Part shown: positions 5,923-9,191 of the stretch, piece after piece | Numbering within the stretch: the stretch's first letter is position 1 | Layout: the number at the start of each line of letters is the position of its first letter | Origin: a bacterium (Candidatus Gribaldobacteria) CG07_land_8_20_14_0_80_33_18 | GTDB lineage: Bacteria; Patescibacteriota; Minisyncoccia; Minisyncoccales; CG1-02-41-26 | Direction of reading: 5' to 3' | Length of the DNA stretch: 9,191 nt | NCBI GenBank assembly: GCA_002779425.1 | Contig: PEWP01000020.1 | Coordinates: 1 to 9,191 of the forward strand | The notes under the pieces: generated by a model | Databases searched by the model: none | Told to the model about the DNA's origin: nothing | Seen by the model: only the letters and a program-made list of their open reading frames with translations | Translations under genes and position numbers: made by a program

Positions 5923-6753
5923 ATGGAATTCTTTGAATTTTATTTTAATCCAAAAACGAAGCGAAGCGGAGTTTATAGCGAAGCGGAGCGTAGCGTTAAA
6001 ACGAAGCGAGAGGTGAATTATGAAACCTTCTGTTTTGAAACAAAGAAAAATAAAGAAAAATTAGGCAATCTTTATATGGCTGGAGAATTAAAAGGTTCTC
6101 TGTCCAAAAATCCTTATTTATTATCCAATTTAGCCAATATTATAAAAAAAGAATATTATAGGCCGATAGAAAATGACACTCCTCCTCAGGGAGCTGGAAA
6201 AAACTTACAAAAAGCGCTGGGAAAAGCGAATGAGTTTCTTAGTTCGCAAATAAAAAATAATTTAAGTTTATTAGGAAATTTAAATTTTGCTGTTTTAACT
6301 ATTAACCAAAATTTTTCTCTAAATTTTACAAAAATAGGCGATATCAAAATATTTCTTTTGAAAAATAATCAAATTTTGGATACTGGAAAATCAATTGAAA
6401 CTGAAGAAACAAGACAACTTTTCCAACACATTGTTGTTGGGAAATTAGAGGAAAACGATAAAATTTTAATTTTAAATAAAGAAATTATTGACCTCTTTGA
6501 AAAAGAAAATATTTTTGGAGAGTTAATGAGCGCAAAAAAATCTGAAGTTAAAAAGATTTTCAAAAAGAAAAAGAGGTTATTCAAAAAAAATTCCGGTTTT
6601 TGTTTTTTAATCATTGTTTCCTCTTTTGTTAAAAAAATTTTTACTTTTCCAAAAATTTCTTTTCCTAAAATTAATACAAAATTAAAGCGAACATTAATTT
6701 CTCTTTTGATTTTAATTATTCTTTTAATCTTAGGTTATTTAATTTTTAGATAA
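5923..6753 (+). CDS. Tail-anchored protein resembling a degenerate PP2C phosphatase
   Basis: A 276-aa protein. Residues 45-200 resemble the core of PP2C-type phosphatases: LYMAGELKG lines up with the usual VADGMGG motif, and FAVLTINQNFSLNFTKIGD-IKIFLLKNNQIL with the strand-turn-strand that carries a GDSR motif. The first metal-binding Asp-Gly is replaced and the motif-1 Arg/Asp is not visible, so catalysis is doubtful; a regulatory pseudophosphatase is possible. A lysine-rich stretch (205-222) and a C-terminal membrane helix (about 257-275) suggest a tail anchor with the domain in the cytoplasm. Residues 11-29 (KTKR-SGVYSEAERSV-KTKR) come from a dispersed DNA repeat inserted in frame and are probably foreign to the family. 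It is the only plus-strand gene, divergent from the tRNA/Clp operon. The ATG at 5923 fits the promoter geometry. Confidence 0.8.
   Translation: MEFFEFYFNPKTKRSGVYSEAERSVKTKREVNYETFCFETKKNKEKLGNLYMAGELKGSLSKNPYLLSNLANIIKKEYYRPIENDTPPQGAGKNLQKALGKANEFLSSQIKNNLSLLGNLNFAVLTINQNFSLNFTKIGDIKIFLLKNNQILDTGKSIETEETRQLFQHIVVGKLEENDKILILNKEIIDLFEKENIFGELMSAKKSEVKKIFKKKKRLFKKNSGFCFLIIVSSFVKKIFTFPKISFPKINTKLKRTLISLLILIILLILGYLIFR
5953..6009 (+). repeat. Dispersed repeat inserted in frame in the PP2C-like gene
   Basis: A 12-bp direct repeat, aaaacgaagcga, occurs at 5953-5964 and 5998-6009. The offset is 45 bp, exactly 15 codons, so the reading frame is kept. The core (gcggagtttatagcgaagcg then gagcgtagcg) matches, in reverse complement, the 36-bp tandem units at 8169-8240. 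It encodes SGVYSEAERSV between two KTKR peptides. This resembles how Rickettsia palindromic elements enter genes. Confidence 0.8.
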
Positions 6754-6756
6754 GCA

Positions 6757-6810
6757 AAAAGGGCAGTCAAGTTTTAAAACATATTGTTTCAAAACATTGA
6801 CTACCCTTTT
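6757..6810. terminator. Long bidirectional hairpin between convergent genes
   Basis: Positions 6757-6780 pair with 6786-6810. AAAAGGGCAGTCAA matches TTGACTACCCTTTT with one mismatch, and the inner GTTTTAAAAC matches GTTTCAAAAC with one mismatch, with a single bulged A between and a 5-nt loop. The stem is flanked by A and T runs so that T-rich tails follow on both strands (CCCTTTTATTTT and GCCCTTTTTGC). It lies 3 nt after the plus-strand stop and 21 nt from the convergent minus-strand stop, so it can terminate both. Confidence 0.85.
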
Positions 6811-6831
6811 ATTTTCCGAGGAGGAGGAGGA

Positions 6832-7560
6832 TTAAAAATAAATTCCTCCGGCCACCCCCCAAGATTCGGGATGTAGCCCTATTTGAAACCCATACCTACC
6901 TTCTAAAAAAAATTTCCCGGCATGATATGCAATCCCTACTGTGGGATTGTAATTTTGGAAATTTCCTGTCTGGAGTCCGACTAGAAAACTTACATTAAGA
7001 AATTTCCATATTGGATAGGTAGCTCCTATCCAATAAGAAGTGGTCTTCTCATCTTTTTGGCCATCTATCTCGTAATAGATGACCAACTTCTCGATCTTCC
7101 CTCGAATATCACAGACGAATTTGCCGTCTACGACACCTAGACCGAGACCGAAACCACTTCCCGTTTCTTCCAACCAATCTTTTGTTTTTTGGGCTTGTTC
7201 TTCTTCTTCCAATTTATTTAACTGTCGGAGATACTCAGCTTCTCTGTTTCTTAATTCTCGCAGCTCTACTTTTACAGCTTCATACTCAGCTTGCAGACTT
7301 TCCAGTCTTTTCTTTAGTTGTCCAATCTTGTCTTTGCTTTTTTTCACCTCTAACTTGCTGATTTCTTGTTCGATCGTTCCCTTTGTTGTTTCTTTGATTT
7401 GAATCTGAGTGTTGATTAATTTTAAATTAGTTGTCAAGAGACTTCTTTGGGTATTTACCACTCCTTTCTCGCTCTTTGTTATGCTTTTTTCCATTTCTCC
7501 TGCAAAACCGTACGTCCAAGATACCCCCAAAACCAAAATCAAAATCAAAATCTTTTTCAT
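6832..7560 (-). CDS. Secreted coiled-coil protein with beta-barrel-like C-terminal half
   Basis: A 242-aa protein of no family I recognise. Residues 1-20 are a clear Sec signal peptide ending near GFAG. Residues about 25-130 are helical, with strong coiled-coil character at about 62-128 (KRLESLQAEYEAVKVELREL and onward). From about 134 to the end the sequence breaks into roughly eight amphipathic strands with Gly/Asn turns and aromatic edges (GFGLGLGVVDG, KLVIYYEIDG, SYWIGATYPIW, VSFLVGLQTG, PTVGIAYHAG, FFLEGRYGFQIG, WGVAGGIYF). It ends in Phe, as outer-membrane barrel proteins often do. That is surprising if the host has no outer membrane. The GGAGG Shine-Dalgarno sequence is 5 nt before the ATG and overlaps the upstream gene's end. 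GC content is well above the neighbours, which suggests a different origin. It could instead be a soluble beta-sandwich. Confidence 0.85.
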   Translation of the reverse strand: MKKILILILVLGVSWTYGFAGEMEKSITKSEKGVVNTQRSLLTTNLKLINTQIQIKETTKGTIEQEISKLEVKKSKDKIGQLKKRLESLQAEYEAVKVELRELRNREAEYLRQLNKLEEEEQAQKTKDWLEETGSGFGLGLGVVDGKFVCDIRGKIEKLVIYYEIDGQKDEKTTSYWIGATYPIWKFLNVSFLVGLQTGNFQNYNPTVGIAYHAGKFFLEGRYGFQIGLHPESWGVAGGIYF

Positions 7561-7561
7561 T

Positions 7562-7810
7562 TTATCCTCCTTTCTCCTTTGGCCATATCAACCAAAAAGC
7601 TATTACCGCCACTAGAAATGTCTGGACTACCAAGCTGTACCCATATACTGCCCTTGGCAGTAACCTATTCCCTATCTTAATCTTTTCCGGTAAATCACTT
7701 AGCACTGGATACCAAATCACAATATTCAGCACTATGAAGCCTATAAAAACTACTGCTGCGGCAAATGTTCGGATTGCCGCGACAAATTCTTTCAGAGTTT
7801 CTTTTTTCAC
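7562..7810 (-). CDS. Small two-TM protein
   Basis: An 82-aa protein with two hydrophobic helices (about 13-36 and 55-75), a short polar loop between (SDLPEKIKIGNRLLPRAVYG), and a charged tail (PKEKGG). Family unknown. The frame is open to a GTG at 7819, but that codon touches the GGGAGG Shine-Dalgarno sequence (7824-7819). The GTG at 7810, 8 nt downstream, is spaced correctly and I chose it. It is the first gene after the strong promoter at 7859-7887. Its stop codon overlaps the Shine-Dalgarno region of the following secreted-protein gene (1-nt gap), so the two are probably made together. The size and topology would fit a holin-like or membrane-scaffold protein, but nothing in the sequence decides this. 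Confidence 0.8.
   Translation of the reverse strand: MKKETLKEFVAAIRTFAAAVVFIGFIVLNIVIWYPVLSDLPEKIKIGNRLLPRAVYGYSLVVQTFLVAVIAFWLIWPKEKGG
7566..7570 (-). promoter_or_regulatory. Ribosome binding site of the barrel-like gene
   Basis: GGAGG on the minus strand is 5 nt before the ATG at 7560 and lies within the last codons of the preceding gene, implying translational coupling. Confidence 0.85.
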
Positions 7811-7818
7811 TTTTACCA

Positions 7819-7824
7819 CCTCCC
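7819..7824 (-). promoter_or_regulatory. Ribosome binding site that sets the start of the two-TM gene
   Basis: GGGAGG on the minus strand is followed by 8 nt (TGGTAAAA) and then GTG at 7810. It abuts the upstream in-frame GTG at 7819, which therefore cannot be the start used with this site. Confidence 0.8.
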
Positions 7825-7858
7825 TTTCTTTTTTTAAATTTTTAAATTTCTGTTTAGA

Positions 7859-7887
7859 AGTATATCACAATTTCTTTATTATGTCAA
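7859..7887 (-). promoter_or_regulatory. Near-consensus sigma-70-type promoter of the two-TM/barrel operon
   Basis: A perfect -35 TTGACA (7887-7882), a 17-nt spacer and -10 TATACT (7864-7859), with TGA just before the -10 as an extended element. The start is expected near 7852. The leader of about 42 nt is AT-rich, carries two AAATTT blocks and ends in the strong Shine-Dalgarno sequence. It is the best promoter in the window. Confidence 0.9.
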
Positions 7888-7898
7888 GCCAAATTAGT

Positions 7899-8144
7899 TT
7901 AGTATTTAAGCTTTCTTTCCAAATTACTAACCTCCTTTTTTAATTCTAAAATTCTTTGCTTGATTCTTTCTGTCTTTACTATTCTAACGCTTAAATCAGA
8001 ACCCTTTAATGTTGAAATTTCATCGTAGGTTTTTTCTAAATTATCTTTTAATTCCTTTAGAAATTCAACAAATCTTAATCCTTCAATTTCTCTTTCTAAT
8101 CTCATTTTTTCAATCTTATTATCATAAATATTTTTAAAGTACAT
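7899..8144 (-). CDS. Small coiled-coil protein
   Basis: An 81-aa protein, almost entirely helical and highly charged (MYFKNIYDNKIEKMRLEREI..., ending LELKKEVSNLERKLKY), with heptad-like hydrophobic spacing, so probably a coiled-coil dimer in the cytoplasm. It has no signal peptide, membrane segment or recognised family. The frame is open to GTG at 8153, but AAGGAGG (8159-8153) overlaps that codon and is 8 nt before ATG 8144, so I chose the ATG. No clear promoter lies upstream; the region is occupied by the tandem repeat and the rplL terminator, so expression may depend on read-through or on the repeat. The gene ends 12 nt before the -35 box of the next operon. Confidence 0.7.
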   Translation of the reverse strand: MYFKNIYDNKIEKMRLEREIEGLRFVEFLKELKDNLEKTYDEISTLKGSDLSVRIVKTERIKQRILELKKEVSNLERKLKY

Positions 8145-8152
8145 ACTAACCA

Positions 8153-8159
8153 CCTCCTT
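8153..8159 (-). promoter_or_regulatory. Ribosome binding site that sets the start of the coiled-coil gene
   Basis: AAGGAGG on the minus strand (AAGGAGGTG with the next two bases, a full match to the common anti-Shine-Dalgarno CACCUCCUU) is 8 nt before ATG 8144 and excludes the GTG at 8153. Confidence 0.85.
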
Positions 8160-8168
8160 CGGAATTTG

Positions 8169-8240
8169 AACGCTTCACTTCGCTACGCTATAAACTTCGT
8201 TTTTAACGCTCCGCTTCGCTACGCTATAAACTTCGTTTTG
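8169..8240 (-). repeat. Two tandem 36-bp units of the AGCGA-rich dispersed repeat
   Basis: Units 8169-8204 and 8205-8240 differ at 3 of 36 positions. Read on the minus strand each contains cgaagtttatagcgtagcga then agcggagcg. The same core, in the opposite orientation, lies inside the PP2C-like gene at 5953-6009. The units have no spacer between them, so this is not a CRISPR array. They fill the space between the rplL terminator hairpin and the coiled-coil gene. Confidence 0.85.
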
Positions 8241-8287
8241 AAACAAAATAGCAGTATTACTAATTTAATAACACTGCTATCTTGTTT
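8241..8287 (-). terminator. Hairpin terminator downstream of rplL
   Basis: AAACAAAATAGCAGT (8241-8255) pairs with 8273-8287 (15 positions, one mismatch) around a 17-nt AT-rich loop that can pair a little further. It begins 17 nt after the rplL stop. In the direction of transcription the 3' arm ends in ATTTTGTTT, a moderate U-rich tail. It should end the rplJL transcript, perhaps incompletely. Confidence 0.75.
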
Positions 8288-8303
8288 TGTCAAGGATAAT
8301 AAT

Positions 8304-8714
8304 TTATTTCAGTTCTACTTTAGCGCCAGCAGCTTCAAGTTTCTTTTTTATTTCTTCTGCTTCTTCTTTTTTTACATCTTCTTTAATTGTTTGAGGTTCT
8401 TTATCGGCTGCGTCAACTAAATCTTTTGCCTCTTTTAATCCTTTACCGGTAATATCTCTTACCACTTTTATTACCTCAATTTTCTTAGCTCCAACTTCTT
8501 TTAATAGCGCATTAAATGAAGTTTTTTCTTCAACAGGAGAAACTGCTGCTGCGGGTGTTTGGGCAACTACTGTTGGAGCGGCCGAGACACCAAATTTTTT
8601 CTCCAATATTTTAACCAACTCAGCTAAATCCAATACTGTCATCTTCTCAATTTTCTCCACAAGATCCTTAAACTTTTCTGGTATTTCTATTTTTTCTTCT
8701 TTTTTCTCTGCCAT
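8304..8714 (-). CDS. rplL: 50S ribosomal protein L7/L12
   Basis: A 136-aa protein that forms the mobile stalk of the large subunit and recruits translational GTPases. The N-terminal dimerisation helices (residues about 10-46, FKDLVEKIEKMTVLDLAELV) are followed by an Ala/Pro/Val hinge (about 47-65) and the C-terminal domain with the conserved run KTSFNALLKEVGAKKIEVIK and GKGLKEAKDLVDAAD. It is slightly longer than the usual 120-130 aa because of a charged N-terminal extension. It lies 2 nt after rplJ in the standard rplJL order, so stalk components are co-expressed. The start codon has no Shine-Dalgarno sequence (ATAATT precedes the ATG). Confidence 0.98.
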   Translation of the reverse strand: MAEKKEEKIEIPEKFKDLVEKIEKMTVLDLAELVKILEKKFGVSAAPTVVAQTPAAAVSPVEEKTSFNALLKEVGAKKIEVIKVVRDITGKGLKEAKDLVDAADKEPQTIKEDVKKEEAEEIKKKLEAAGAKVELK

Positions 8715-8716
8715 AA

Positions 8717-9191
8717 TTATTTTTTTATTGAATTAAGTGTATAAATCAGACCTTTAAGATTAAATTTCAAAAGATTTACAAAACTGGAAATAGTGTTTTG
8801 TAAACTTCCTGCTAATTTTCCGAAAAGCTCTTCTTTGGTTGGCAATTGAGCCAACTCAACTACTTTCTCAATTGTTAAAAAATTATTTTCGAAAACTCCG
8901 CCTAAAATTCTTAATTTCTCATTTTTTAAGGAATTTTGATAAGCAATTTTTGCTGGTAAAATTTCGTCTTGAAAACCAAAAATTAAAGCCAATTGGCCTT
9001 TTACTTTTTTAATATTTTCTATAAAAGGAAGTTTATTTCCGCCTTCTTCTAAAACTTTAAAAAGCAGTGTCTTTTTTATTACTTGAAAAAGACAATTGGA
9101 ATCCTTAAGTTCCTCTCTTAAATGGAAAAGGGGTTTTGAGCTTAAACCGGTAAAATCAACTAAAACAATTGATTTTTGTTTGGTTATTTTT
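8717..9191 (-). CDS. rplJ: 50S ribosomal protein L10, N terminus beyond the window
   Basis: The minus-strand frame is open from the right edge (KITKQKSIVLVDFTGLSSKP...) to the stop at 8717, giving about 157 residues. L10 anchors L7/L12 dimers to 23S rRNA. Recognisable parts are the N-terminal strand IVLVDFTGL, the LREELKDSNCLFQVIKKTLL region (usually KNTL, here KKTL), LALIFGFQDEILPAKI, the ILGGVFENNFLT strand and AQLPTKEELFGKLAGSLQ. The C-terminal helix, the L7/L12 docking site, ends in LIYTLNSIKK. Comparison with the normal length of about 165-175 aa suggests only some ten residues are cut off. An internal TTG at 8992 is not the start. Confidence 0.95.
   Translation of the reverse strand, partial: KITKQKSIVLVDFTGLSSKPLFHLREELKDSNCLFQVIKKTLLFKVLEEGGNKLPFIENIKKVKGQLALIFGFQDEILPAKIAYQNSLKNEKLRILGGVFENNFLTIEKVVELAQLPTKEELFGKLAGSLQNTISSFVNLLKFNLKGLIYTLNSIKK

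Noticed and set aside
6369..6614. Minus-strand frame of 81 codons
   Set aside because: It lies wholly opposite the PP2C-like gene and has a Phe/Ser/Leu-rich antisense composition.
7079..7943. Several plus-strand frames of 68-170 codons opposite the cassette
   Set aside because: They run antisense to three genes with good ribosome sites, are rich in Ser/Phe/Pro as antisense frames are, and lack ribosome sites of their own.
8169..8240. Two 36-bp near-identical repeats suggesting a CRISPR array
   Set aside because: The units abut with no spacer between them, there are only two, and the core also occurs inside a gene.
8166..8420. Plus-strand frame of 84 codons
   Set aside because: It is made of the tandem repeat, the terminator hairpin and the antisense of rplL.

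Overview
The window looks like a low-GC genome from the Candidate Phyla Radiation (Patescibacteria, probably Parcubacteria-like). This rests on reading the sequence, without a phylogenetic tree. The grounds are: a tRNA gene with no encoded CCA end, core genes with no visible Shine-Dalgarno sequence, a membrane-anchored Clp-type AAA+ protein next to two short membrane proteins of a type I associate with these genomes, a CAP-domain exported protein with N- and C-terminal membrane segments, and dispersed 'AGCGAAGCGGAGCG'-type repeats.

Left block (1-5849, all minus strand). Reading in the direction of transcription: tRNA-Val(CAC), a 125-aa two-TM protein with a Gln-rich linker, a 128-aa membrane protein, an 838-aa membrane-anchored Clp/Hsp100-like ATPase, and a 344-aa exported protein with possible LolA/LppX-like architecture. 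The four protein genes are tightly packed (overlap of 16 nt, gaps of 7 and 27 nt) and end in an intrinsic terminator at 1345-1372. A CAP/SCP-domain gene follows from its own promoter, whose -35 box lies in the T-tract of that terminator. Beyond it is a 253-nt non-coding stretch full of inverted and direct repeats, then the first 33 codons of another membrane protein that leaves the window. The Clp-like protein is the most notable product. Its first AAA+ domain has lost the Walker A lysine, the Walker B acids and the arginine finger. Its second domain keeps every ATPase motif but lacks the GYVG pore loop.

Middle (5850-6810). A single plus-strand gene is divergent from the tRNA operon and has a TATAAT box placed for leaderless transcription. 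It encodes a tail-anchored protein resembling a degenerate PP2C phosphatase. Near its N terminus it carries a 45-bp repeat element inserted in frame and flanked by a 12-bp direct repeat. A long imperfect hairpin at 6757-6810 ends both this gene and the convergent one.

Right cassette (6832-8240, minus strand). Three small genes all have strong Shine-Dalgarno sequences, unlike every other gene here: a coiled-coil protein, a two-TM protein, and a secreted protein with a coiled coil followed by a beta-barrel-like C-terminal half. The last two share a near-consensus promoter (TTGACA-17-TATACT) and are visibly richer in GC than the surroundings. This block is the best candidate for acquired or undescribed accessory content. 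It sits directly downstream of the ribosomal genes rplJ (partial) and rplL, separated from them by a terminator hairpin and two tandem 36-bp repeat units.
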